64,000 nt of DNA from BD2-11 sp965115885 (GTDB lineage: Bacteria > Gemmatimonadota > Gemmatimonadetes > Longimicrobiales > Gaopeijiaceae), in contig OZ220479.1 in NCBI GenBank assembly GCA_965115885.1, forward strand, positions 3,534,001-3,598,000. The letters are read 5' to 3'. Every line of letters begins with the position of its first letter. Positions within the stretch are counted from its first letter, which is position 1. The notes below the pieces were generated by a model that did no database searches, was not told the origin of the DNA, and worked only from the letters and a program-made list of their open reading frames with translations. A program made the position numbers and the translations under genes. Shown in pieces: positions 8,718 to 16,139 of this stretch.

Positions 8718-9208
8718 TCGCCGTTCTCCCGGCGCGCCGCGGCGGCGGCCGCCTCGACGGCGTCGTAGATCTTGGCGTATCCGGTGCAACGGCACAGGTT
8801 GCCCGCCAGCGCCTCTCGGATCTCCGCCCGACTCGGGGCGGGGTTGGCGTCCAGAAGGGCCACCGCGGAGCACAGGACGCCGGGGGTGCAGAACCCGCAC
8901 TGGGCCGCCCCGTTGAGGTCGAACGCATCCTGCACCGGGTGCGGGCGTCCCGCCTCGGCGAGTCCCTCGACCGTGCGGATCTCCCGCCCTTCCGCCTCCA
9001 GGACCGGCGTGATGCAGGACAGATGCGGCGCTCCGTCGAGGATGACCGTGCACGCCCCGCAGTCGCCCTTGTCGCACCCCTGCTTGGATCCGGTGAGCCC
9101 GAGGACGTAGCGGAGCGTCTCCAGCAGCGTGTAGTGCGCGGGCACGCCCGGCGCGTAGGCGTCCCCGTTGACGCGCAGGCGAACGATGCAGGTGGTGGCC
9201 TTCCCCAT
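8714..9208 (-). CDS. [2Fe-2S] small subunit of the molybdenum hydroxylase
   Basis: A 164-residue CoxS/HcrC-like subunit with two [2Fe-2S] domains. The N-terminal plant-ferredoxin site is GCDKGDCGAC followed by a distal Cys, and the C-terminal helical site is CGFCTPG and CRCTGY. It passes electrons between FAD and the molybdenum centre. The ATG at 9208 is chosen because it gives the family's usual N-terminus; an upstream ATG at 9262 would add 18 residues with no family similarity. It is first in a minus-strand operon whose promoter should lie in 9209-9438. Confidence 0.92.
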   Translation of the reverse strand: MGKATTCIVRLRVNGDAYAPGVPAHYTLLETLRYVLGLTGSKQGCDKGDCGACTVILDGAPHLSCITPVLEAEGREIRTVEGLAEAGRPHPVQDAFDLNGAAQCGFCTPGVLCSAVALLDANPAPSRAEIREALAGNLCRCTGYAKIYDAVEAAAAAARRENGE

Positions 9209-9438
9209 GCGGCTCCGGCAAGCCTCCCTCTTTCCCGTCGGATGGGTCCCGGCGCCGTCCATGGCGCCCGCGGGCCGCGAACCGTCCCGTGTCTCAATGG
9301 TACCAAGACTTGAGGCGACGGTTCGCTCCTCGTTATTTTCGCGTCTCGGGGCGAGCGCGGCGTCACGGCCCTGCCGACCGGCGGCGTTCCCGTTTCCCCG
9401 CCCCGTTCCTCCTCCCCCAGCGACCGGAGAGACTCGCG

Positions 9439-9858
9439 ATGCCGTACCCGGAGATGATCGTCGCCCCCATGCGCGCGGAACTCGCCCGCATTGGCTTTCA
9501 GGAGCTGCGCACGGCCGACCAAGTGGAGGCGGTCGTGGACGGCGAGGACCGCACCCTGCTCCTGGTCGTGAACTCGATCTGCGGATGCGCGGCCGGATCC
9601 ATGCGCCCCGGCGTCGCCCTGGCGCTGGAGAACGACAATCGCCCCGATGTGCTGACCACGGTCTTCGCCGGCCAGGACATGGAGGCCACCGCCAAGGCGC
9701 GCGAGTACATCGCCGGCTACCCGCCGTCTTCCCCCTCGGTCGCGCTGTTCAAGGACGGCGACATCGTGTACATGATGGAACGCCACCAGATCGAGGGGCA
9801 TTCCGCTCCCCAGATCGCCGCCGAGCTGGGAAACGCGTTCGACGAGCACTGCGCCTAA
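9439..9858 (+). CDS. Bacilliredoxin, BrxA/BrxB (YphP/YqiW) family
   Basis: A 139-residue thioredoxin-fold protein with the family's CGC motif (C48-G-C50) in NSICGCAAGS and the conserved C-terminal DGDIVYMMERHQIEGH. In Firmicutes these proteins remove bacillithiol from oxidised proteins; other phyla have them as disulfide isomerase-like enzymes. The ATG at 9439 has GGAGA eight bases upstream. It is transcribed divergently from the molybdenum-hydroxylase operon and convergently with the accessory operon. No bacillithiol genes are in the window. Confidence 0.92.
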   Translation: MPYPEMIVAPMRAELARIGFQELRTADQVEAVVDGEDRTLLLVVNSICGCAAGSMRPGVALALENDNRPDVLTTVFAGQDMEATAKAREYIAGYPPSSPSVALFKDGDIVYMMERHQIEGHSAPQIAAELGNAFDEHCA

Positions 9859-9987
9859 AGGTCCGTTGCCGAGGCGCGAGTGCGCGCCGCCTTCAAGACC
9901 GGCGGGTTCGCGTCGCCGGCGACGATCGAGAAGAGCCGAGCTTCGTCGCGGCGCGCTTCGGGGCCGATCGTCGACGCGACCCGAAGG

Positions 9988-10497
9988 TCAACCGTCGGAG
10001 AAGGGGCATCTTCGCTTTGCAAGAAAGCTCGCCCTATCCCCGGCGCGCGTCGTGTCTTCGGGCGACCCGTCGCGAAGATGGGGCACGCAACTTCGGTGCT
10101 GTCGGCCGACCTTGCCCAGAATCCGGTGATCGCCGAAGTCTTGGCGGAGCTTGCTGTCGCAGGAGAAAAGAACGGTGGCGTCGCTCGCAACCGCCAAGGC
10201 GAGAACGTGAGGATCGTCGGACCGCCGTACGGGGCGATCGGGGATCCGATCGAGAGCCGCTTGGACCGGACCCGTTTCGACTTCATCGGCCCACCCGTTC
10301 TGCAGGTAGCCATGCAACAATTCGCGGACGGAGCGGTTGCGGCCGAGCTCGTCGGCGTATCTGGTGTCCTTTGGAGAGTACACGACACGCCCGGCGCCTT
10401 TCTCGATCCAGTCGCGGACCTGATGTCCGGCCGATTTTGGGGTTTCTGCGCAGAGGTGCCGGAACGCACTGGCGTCGACGATCATTCTCACGCACAT
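9988..10497 (-). CDS. PIN-like nuclease, last gene of the ubiquitin-like operon
   Basis: A 169-residue protein with PIN-domain features: Asp8 in MIVDASAF, Asp94/Asp95 in SDDPHVLALA and Asp114/Asp120 in SCDSKLRQDF, which would form a metal site for RNA or DNA cleavage. The last ~45 residues are basic and unlike the domain. It begins 10 bases after the ATPase gene ends; a second ATG at 10485 is possible. No VapB-like antitoxin sits beside it, so a free-standing VapBC module is unlikely. Its place as last gene behind an AAA ATPase suggests an effector controlled by that ATPase. The activity is inferred. Confidence 0.7.
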   Translation of the reverse strand: MCVRMIVDASAFRHLCAETPKSAGHQVRDWIEKGAGRVVYSPKDTRYADELGRNRSVRELLHGYLQNGWADEVETGPVQAALDRIPDRPVRRSDDPHVLALAVASDATVLFSCDSKLRQDFGDHRILGKVGRQHRSCVPHLRDGSPEDTTRAGDRASFLAKRRCPFSDG

Positions 10498-10507
10498 GTT
10501 TCAGCTC

Positions 10508-11770
10508 TCATGTGGGCAACCCCAGCATTCTAGCCGTTTCCCGTGCGAAGAATCGCCGGTAGCCGCGAGGATGCCCGGCAAGATTGGCGCGTCGATCGAG
10601 GGAGATCTGATGCAAGCGGGTCGCCGACGCGTCGGGAAGAGACTCGAAGTAGACGATCGTCACATCCGAAGGTGCCAAGATCTCCTCTTTGACGAGAATG
10701 CGGAACCAGTCGATCACATGGTCGCTGTGCGTTTCCACGACGAAGGCGTGGTCGCTCTTGGCCATGACCTCGACGAGCTTGGCCTGCGCCGACGGGTGGA
10801 CGTGCACCTCCGGTTGTTGAAGCAGGAACAGCGAGCTTTCCGGCGCGAGCGCGAGCGCGTTGAGGAATGGCAAAACGCCTGCAACGCCGTAGCCGACATC
10901 CTTCAAGTTGCGGAACGAGCCCGAAACGTCGACCACAATCTGGACCTCGTTGCCTTCCGGCCGACGAACTTCGATTCCGTTGAAGACACCGAGCTGGCGC
11001 CCGAGTGCGCCAATGGCATCAAGATTCAAGCGCCTATCCGCTTCTCGGAGAGGGTTGAACGTATAGGACCGTTGCGGCTCCAAGTCGTGCACGGGAATCG
11101 GGACGATTCGGGGGGGCGTCCTCGGAGCACGGAAACGAAGACGGAAGAAGTTGACGAATTTGCCGAACGCCACGAAATCCTCGTCGGTGGGATTGTCCAC
11201 TCGCTTCCGATACTGCCCCACGTCGCCGCCGAACGGAAGCAGATTGAAGCGCACCCTTTGCGAAAGCCATGTGGTGAACTGAACATACGAGACATCGGGC
11301 TGGCCAAGGCGGAACCGGAACGCCGGACCGTCGAAGCGCCAGCTTTCGGAACGGTTCCCACGACTCTCGCGGACGATGGTCAAGGCCGGATCCGTTTCCC
11401 CTGGATCGTCGGCGAGGTGCGCTTCCAATGCAACCTCCTTGGGCGACACTTTCGCACCTTTCTGGAACCGGAGGGCCAATCGGCTGATGGGGCCGCCGGC
11501 CAGATCGATGGCAACGCGGAACGAGGTGGACCCCGAACGGGCGAGCGTATCGAACGGTCCCATGGAGAACGGAGCTCGGTCGAACCAGTTGCGGTCCTGC
11601 AGATCGTCGAGCCCGGCGAGTCGGCCGAGAGCGTTGAGACAGCCGAGAAACGTAGTTTTGCCGACGCTGTTCTCACCGACCAACAGCGTAATCTTCGACA
11701 GCCGAGCCGCCTGTTCCCCGGAGAAGCAGCGGACGTTGGCAAGCGACATTCCGGTGGGCACGATGCTCAT
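10508..11770 (-). CDS. AAA15/OLD-like ATPase with ABC-type motifs
   Basis: A 420-residue ATPase of the AAA15/AAA21 (RecF/OLD-like) group. Walker A is GENSVGKTT (residues 32-40), a signature-like helix is DVGYGVAGVLP (~291-301), Walker B is LFLLQQPEVHVHP (~314-326) and the switch histidine lies in VETHSDH (~345-351). No TOPRIM or HNH domain is fused to it, so any nuclease must act in trans; the adjacent PIN gene is the obvious candidate. Its start overlaps the stop of the JAB-E1 gene by four bases. Similar ATPases act as sensors in PARIS, Septu and retron defence systems. Confidence 0.82.
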   Translation of the reverse strand: MSIVPTGMSLANVRCFSGEQAARLSKITLLVGENSVGKTTFLGCLNALGRLAGLDDLQDRNWFDRAPFSMGPFDTLARSGSTSFRVAIDLAGGPISRLALRFQKGAKVSPKEVALEAHLADDPGETDPALTIVRESRGNRSESWRFDGPAFRFRLGQPDVSYVQFTTWLSQRVRFNLLPFGGDVGQYRKRVDNPTDEDFVAFGKFVNFFRLRFRAPRTPPRIVPIPVHDLEPQRSYTFNPLREADRRLNLDAIGALGRQLGVFNGIEVRRPEGNEVQIVVDVSGSFRNLKDVGYGVAGVLPFLNALALAPESSLFLLQQPEVHVHPSAQAKLVEVMAKSDHAFVVETHSDHVIDWFRILVKEEILAPSDVTIVYFESLPDASATRLHQISLDRRANLAGHPRGYRRFFARETARMLGLPT

Positions 11771-13245
11771 GTCTTCGGCCTCGCCAAGGCGCGGATGCCC
11801 CGCAACCAGCGAATCAGGGGAAGCAAGATGCGGTCGCGAGCGCTATTGGACGGATCGGCGCGCACCACCGGATCGTCGAGAAAGGGATAGGTCCACCGGT
11901 CTCCGCAGGCCGTTCGAGCCGCAACGGAGCAACCCGGACGGCACGCGGCGATCCGGGACTCCAGCTTGGCGGACACATAGCTGTAGTGCAACTTGGTCGG
12001 AACGGACGGCCACCAGGATTCGCGGAGAACGGCACGCAGCATCTCGAGCACCATCAGGCTTCCCAAGTTGGCGCCGAACGGAAACACGTTCTCGTTCCCC
12101 GGCCCTGCGGCACCTTGCACCACATAGGTCGCCTCGTCGAGAGATCCGTCGCGCTCCATCACCACATCCGACGTCGTGTACTGACCGTCGCAACGCAGAC
12201 AGCGGGATTCGGGCCCCGCCCGCACGACGCTCCATGCGGCGTCGACAAGACGGCCGTCGGGTTTCGTCGCGACGCGGACGCCGCCGAAGACGACGGGAAT
12301 GCAATGAGCGTAGGCGACGTTGTTGAGCAGATCCTTGGGCAAGGGGCGGTCGACGGCAGCGAACAGCAGGTCGCAGTCGAGCACGGCGGCGTAGGCGTCG
12401 CTCTCCTGAACCCATGCTCGCATGGCGTCGACGCGGAAGGAGGCGGCACTGGCGCCGCGTCGGAGTCGCTCCGCCACCATGTCGACCTTGAAACGCCCGA
12501 CGTCGCGCTCGGTGGCGTGGAGAAGCCGGTCGAGGTTGTGTTCCTTCACGCGATCCGCATCGACCAGAAGGATGTCGGCGGCACCGATGCGGGCAAGGGA
12601 TTCGGCGACGATCGAACCGACGCTGCCGAGCCCGACGACGCCGATGCGAAGGCTGGCGATCGTTGCCTGGCGCTCCATCCCCCATGTGTCGAGCGTACGA
12701 CGTAGACGGGTTGACCGCGAGACGGGCGAACTGCGACGGGGATTCGCGCTGAGCCGAATCCCGCGACCCACGATCCTGACCTTGTCGCAACGAGAGCGCG
12801 AGTACTCCCGGCCATCCCAGGACCAGAAACGCGCGCTCCACGCGCCGTCGGCGCCGACGGTGAGCCCAAGAAGCGGAAGTCCGGCGGCGCGGGACGGGGG
12901 CGCGATGCGATCCCGCTCGGCCAGAACGTCGGCTTGGCTCATCCCTTGCCAACCGGGGCTGGGATGGCTGTGCATGAACGCGACGCCCGTGTTCGTCCGA
13001 CACGCTCGGCGTGCGACTCTTCCGAGGTATCGCGGTTCGAAGCTCGCGTTGCCGTGCAACTTCCGTTCGCCGTCCAACGGGACCAGGAGCTCGGTGACGA
13101 TGCCGGTGGTTCGCGACGCTCCCGTGCTGGGACGCCAAAGCGCGAAGCAGAGGTCCTCCTGTCGCTCGCCCCGCCGGATTCGTCCGAGCAGGTGGTCCTG
13201 CGCCTCCTCTGCGAGAGCCTCTGGAAGCGCGGCCTCGAATCTCAC
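11767..13245 (-). CDS. JAB deubiquitinase-E1 (ThiF) fusion protein
   Basis: A 492-residue two-domain protein. Residues ~1-150 form a JAB/MPN isopeptidase with Glu52 and the JAMM motif H92-S-H94 ... S103-x2-D106, all present. Residues ~185-490 form an E1/ThiF adenylation domain with GLGSVG (205-210), LLVDADRVKEHNLDR (226-240) and a CLRC zinc knuckle (349-352) probably completed by Cys near 435-447. No cysteine lies between residues 353 and 434, where the E1 catalytic cysteine would be expected. Both activation and removal of a ubiquitin-like tag would thus be on one chain. It overlaps the E2-like gene by four bases. Confidence 0.87.
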   Translation of the reverse strand: MRFEAALPEALAEEAQDHLLGRIRRGERQEDLCFALWRPSTGASRTTGIVTELLVPLDGERKLHGNASFEPRYLGRVARRACRTNTGVAFMHSHPSPGWQGMSQADVLAERDRIAPPSRAAGLPLLGLTVGADGAWSARFWSWDGREYSRSRCDKVRIVGRGIRLSANPRRSSPVSRSTRLRRTLDTWGMERQATIASLRIGVVGLGSVGSIVAESLARIGAADILLVDADRVKEHNLDRLLHATERDVGRFKVDMVAERLRRGASAASFRVDAMRAWVQESDAYAAVLDCDLLFAAVDRPLPKDLLNNVAYAHCIPVVFGGVRVATKPDGRLVDAAWSVVRAGPESRCLRCDGQYTTSDVVMERDGSLDEATYVVQGAAGPGNENVFPFGANLGSLMVLEMLRAVLRESWWPSVPTKLHYSYVSAKLESRIAACRPGCSVAARTACGDRWTYPFLDDPVVRADPSNSARDRILLPLIRWLRGIRALARPKT

Positions 13246-13619
13246 AGCTGGGCGAGAACCCGCAACAGGTGCCGACGAACGTACGTCCTCATGTTTTTGT
13301 TCGACGGATCGAGCCCGTCCCAGAAATCGTTCGGCGGGAGACTGTAGGCCGACCAGTTCTCGCCTCCGAAATCGTGGGTGGAGTGCTTTCTAATCTTCGT
13401 GTCGACCGACGATTTCAGATGCACGAAGTGCGGCGGATATTCGGGATACGCATCCTCCTGAAAACTAAGAGCGAGCGTCAGAGTCTCCCCCGCGCGACGT
13501 CCGTGCCGCACATCCAGCTCGAAGACGACGGCCCGGCCCGAGTACGGAAAATCCGGGAAGTCGACGATTCTTGGCGCTAGCCCGATGTCCGACAGCTCTT
13601 TGGAAACCCGCTCGAGCAT
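13242..13619 (-). CDS. E2/UBC-like protein without any cysteine
   Basis: A 125-residue protein that looks like a prokaryotic E2 fold: a meander ending in YPEYPPHFVHLK (~58-69), like the YPxxPP segment of ubiquitin-conjugating enzymes, followed by KHSTHDFGGENWSAYS (~78-93). The whole protein contains no Cys, so it cannot form the usual E2 thioester. It may be an inactive E2 serving as substrate adaptor, or it may work through another residue. It lies between the tandem-Ubl gene (6 bases) and the JAB-E1 gene (4-base overlap), and this context carries most of the assignment. Assignment to a specific Prok-E2 Pfam family was not possible without a profile search. Confidence 0.68.
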   Translation of the reverse strand: MLERVSKELSDIGLAPRIVDFPDFPYSGRAVVFELDVRHGRRAGETLTLALSFQEDAYPEYPPHFVHLKSSVDTKIRKHSTHDFGGENWSAYSLPPNDFWDGLDPSNKNMRTYVRRHLLRVLAQL

Positions 13620-13625
13620 CGCAAG

Positions 13626-14090
13626 TCAGGCCACCGGAGTGCTGCCGACGTGGATCGCCAGAAAGTTGTCCCCGTCGCGGATCGTCACCAGATCGTCGAG
13701 GTTCTCGTATTTTCGACCGTCCACCGTGTTTTCCAGGTAGTAGCTCCGCAAGTCCGAGACGTCAATTGCGGCTCCGTCTCCAGCATTCCTGAGGATGGAC
13801 TCGAGCGAACGCGGATTCTCGGTTGCGGTGTTCTCCTCGCCGTTCACGGCGTAGCGAGGCGGCGCGTCGTCCGGTTCGGGGCGGTCGCCGAGCTCCCTGG
13901 TTTCGAATCGGTCGCCCGGTGCGATCTCGATCGATTCCTCGAGATCGTCGTGCTCGGTACCGTCTTCGGAGACCAGAACGGCTTCGCCGACGGACGCGTC
14001 GGCCAGACGCAGGAGTTCGGAGACCTTCTTCGAGCCGCGTTCGAGCTTGCACGGCTTGTCGTCGATGTAGAATCGACCGTCTTCCGTCAT
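13626..14090 (-). CDS. Tandem ubiquitin-like (multiubiquitin-type) protein
   Basis: A 154-residue protein with two beta-grasp-like repeats, about residues 5-67 and 79-149. Each begins with a short strand (FYIDDKPCKL; YAVNGEENTA), passes through a helix (VSELLRLA; SLESILRNAG) and ends in an acidic turn with a final strand (IEIAPGDRFETREL; VTIRDGDNFLAIHV). This resembles the multiubiquitin family (PF14452), which co-occurs with E1, E2 and JAB genes. There is no terminal Gly-Gly; the chain ends VGSTPVA, so a conjugatable end might need trimming after Gly149. The ATG is preceded by GGAG six bases upstream. First gene of the operon. Confidence 0.75.
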   Translation of the reverse strand: MTEDGRFYIDDKPCKLERGSKKVSELLRLADASVGEAVLVSEDGTEHDDLEESIEIAPGDRFETRELGDRPEPDDAPPRYAVNGEENTATENPRSLESILRNAGDGAAIDVSDLRSYYLENTVDGRKYENLDDLVTIRDGDNFLAIHVGSTPVA

Positions 14091-14149
14091 GAAGCACTCC
14101 GGAGATCGAAACGATCAGGGCGACCTCCGCGCCCAAGCGGGACCTGCTC

Positions 14150-14178
14150 ATGGTAATCGCGCCTCCTGCCCGCTTCAA
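14150..14178 (-). promoter_or_regulatory. Candidate sigma-70-type promoter of the ubiquitin-like operon
   Basis: Read on the minus strand, TTGAAG (14178-14173) and TACCAT (14155-14150) are separated by exactly 17 bases, each matching four of six consensus positions. Transcription would start near 14143, about 50 bases before the first ATG. This is a visual match only. Confidence 0.35.
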
Positions 14179-14471
14179 GTTCAAGCGAGGCTGGGGGCGT
14201 TCGGGAGCGGGCTGCGTGGTCGGGGCTCCGTACCGTGGCGACGGCGGCAGGTTCCGTTCGGTTCGCCTCGGGACAGCATCCGGGACGTTGCGCACCGAGT
14301 TCCACGTCGACGCCTCACGACCCGATGCGCGGGCCGGGGGCAGCCGTGGAATCGAAGTCGAACCCCGACCCGCCGCCCGACACCCCGATCCAAGCCGTGC
14401 GTCAGCCCCTTCCCCAAAGGGCGGCGACTTCCGACGCCCCCCCGCAGGGCAGGGGCCGACGCCTCTCGGAC
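14179..14471. other. Intergenic region without recognised gene
   Basis: Between the promoter region of the ubiquitin-like operon and the end of the arginase gene. Reading frames here have no family resemblance and no good ribosome-binding sites. It marks the boundary between the accessory operon and the G+C-richer housekeeping block. Confidence 0.5.
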
Positions 14472-15383
14472 TCAGAGGATCGTCTGTCCCAGCGCGGAGG
14501 CGATGAGTCCGACCGCCATCCGCGCGGTGCGGTTGCGCGCGTCCAGCACGGGATTGAGTTCCACCATCTCCAGACTGAGCAACCGCCCGGACCGGGCCAC
14601 CTTTTCGCAGATCAGATGGCCTTCGCGAAAGGTCAGCCCTCCGGGCACGGGAGTGCCGACCCCCGGTGCGATCATGGGGTCCAGGCTGTCCAGATCGTAG
14701 GAAAGGTGGAACCCGGCGGTGCCCGCGCCGGCTCGGTCGATCGCCTCGTCCACGCAGGGGGCGATGCCGCGCTCGTCCACCTCCGACATGGTGAACACGC
14801 GCACGCCGGAGGAAGCGACCGTCTCGCGCTCGGCGGCATCGATTTCGCGCACCCCGATCACGCTCACGTTCTCCGGCCGCACCGCAGGGTCGCTGTCGGC
14901 CAGCGATCTGAGCACCCGCGGCCCGCGGCCGGTGAGCACAGCCAGCGGCATCCCGTGCACGTTTCCGGACGGGCTGGTCTCGGGCGTGTTCATGTCCGAG
15001 TGCGCATCCACCCAGATGAGCCCGACGCGCTCCCGGTTGCGCGCGTGGAAGCGGCTCGTCCCCGCGACGGATCCGATGGCGATGCTGTGGTCGCCGCCCA
15101 GCACGAGGGGCAACCACCCCCGCACAAGCGCGTCCTCGACCAAGTCGCGGGCGCGGCGGCACACGGATTCGACTTCGGGCAGATAGCGCGCCTGCGGATC
15201 CCGCTGCTCGGAGCGCTCGGGATCGGTCGCCACCACCGTCCCCATCTCCCGGACGCGGTAGTCCAATCCTTCCAGCGCGTTCCGCAACCCCGCGATTCGG
15301 ATCGCCGACGGTCCCATGTCCACGCCGCGCCGCCCGGCGCCCAGATCCATCAGAACCGACACCAGCGCCAAATCCCTCACCAT
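14472..15383 (-). CDS. rocF: Arginase
   Basis: A 303-residue ureohydrolase that splits L-arginine into ornithine and urea. Manganese ligands appear in GGDHS, WVDAHSDMN and SYDLDSLDP. The segment NTPETSPSGNVHGMPLA is typical of true arginases rather than agmatinases. The ATG at 15383 overlaps the upstream DUF1707 gene by seven bases. An M20 deacylase of the ArgE type is two genes upstream, so this cluster may handle ornithine and arginine together. Confidence 0.93.
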   Translation of the reverse strand: MVRDLALVSVLMDLGAGRRGVDMGPSAIRIAGLRNALEGLDYRVREMGTVVATDPERSEQRDPQARYLPEVESVCRRARDLVEDALVRGWLPLVLGGDHSIAIGSVAGTSRFHARNRERVGLIWVDAHSDMNTPETSPSGNVHGMPLAVLTGRGPRVLRSLADSDPAVRPENVSVIGVREIDAAERETVASSGVRVFTMSEVDERGIAPCVDEAIDRAGAGTAGFHLSYDLDSLDPMIAPGVGTPVPGGLTFREGHLICEKVARSGRLLSLEMVELNPVLDARNRTARMAVGLIASALGQTIL

Positions 15384-16135
15384 CCGCGCAGCTCCCGCCG
15401 ACGCGCCTTGCGCGCCAGCTTGCGGCGCCGCGCCGCGTCCCTCTCGCTTTCCCCAGCCAAGCGCACGCTCACCGTCACCCCGCCCATCAGGGCCACTCCG
15501 TTGACTTTCAACACCGTTCCCCCCGGATCGGGAACGCCTGCGGCCGCGCCTGCGGGTTCGTCGGGCTTGTGCTCGAATCCGCCCATGATCCCCACGCCGT
15601 TGCATTCGACCGGGAGGCCGGGAGGAACGACCACGTCCACGCCGCCGCACAGCGCGAAGACGGTGACCTCGGTCACGCCCGGCCCCAACCCGGCTTCCCG
15701 AAAATCGAGATCCACGCCTCCCATCAGCGCGACCACGTAGAGCTCGCGGGGCGCCACCCACGTCCCGCCCCGCGCGCTCGCGCCCAGAACGCCCGCCAGG
15801 AACTGCCGGGACGGCACCCGCTCCGGCGGAACCGTCTTCCCGTGCACCCCGTCGCCGCCAGCGCCAGGGCGCCGCATTCGCCCGGACGCGCCCGCAGCGG
15901 GCGCCGCGGCGGAGTCCGTGCGGGGCGGCGGGGCGGCGGCGGCCGCCAAATCGGCCACCAAAGAGGCGAGTTGGCGCGTGGCGGTCGCCTTTTGCGCGAG
16001 ATCGACGCGACGCTCGAACTCGTCCATGGAGAGACCGTCCTCGGCGAACCGCTCGCAGAGTCGGTCGACGGTGGCTTGGCGCACTTTCTCCAGCTCTCCG
16101 CCTTCTCCGCCGTCCCCCCGCGCGCCGCTCTTCAT
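15377..16135 (-). CDS. DUF1707-like protein with LiaF-like C-terminal domain
   Basis: About 252 residues. The N-terminal half has the DUF1707/SHOCT-like helical segment (ATVDRLCERFAEDGLSMDEFERRV), followed by an Ala/Pro linker. The C-terminal half repeats VALMGGVDLDFR / FALCGGVDVVVP / VGIMGGFEHK, the strand pattern of the LiaF/VraT cell-wall-active-antibiotic-response domain, ending in a basic tail. No membrane segment is visible. ATG 16135 is preferred because it follows the M20 stop; 16153 is an alternative. Genes of this kind are linked with envelope stress, but the role here is unknown. Confidence 0.7.
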   Translation of the reverse strand: MKSGARGDGGEGGELEKVRQATVDRLCERFAEDGLSMDEFERRVDLAQKATATRQLASLVADLAAAAAPPPRTDSAAAPAAGASGRMRRPGAGGDGVHGKTVPPERVPSRQFLAGVLGASARGGTWVAPRELYVVALMGGVDLDFREAGLGPGVTEVTVFALCGGVDVVVPPGLPVECNGVGIMGGFEHKPDEPAGAAAGVPDPGGTVLKVNGVALMGGVTVSVRLAGESERDAARRRKLARKARRRELRGW

Positions 16136-16139
16136 CCGC

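Noticed and set aside
9855..10469. Alternative minus frame over the PIN-like gene
   Set aside because: It gives a Ser/Thr/Arg-rich sequence without domain features, whereas the other frame has the PIN Asp residues and is close to the ATPase gene.
11767..13245. CBASS Cap2/Cap3-like interpretation of the JAB-E1 protein
   Set aside because: No CD-NTase or CBASS effector gene is nearby, and the domains are fused with the JAB first and accompanied by a tandem-Ubl gene.
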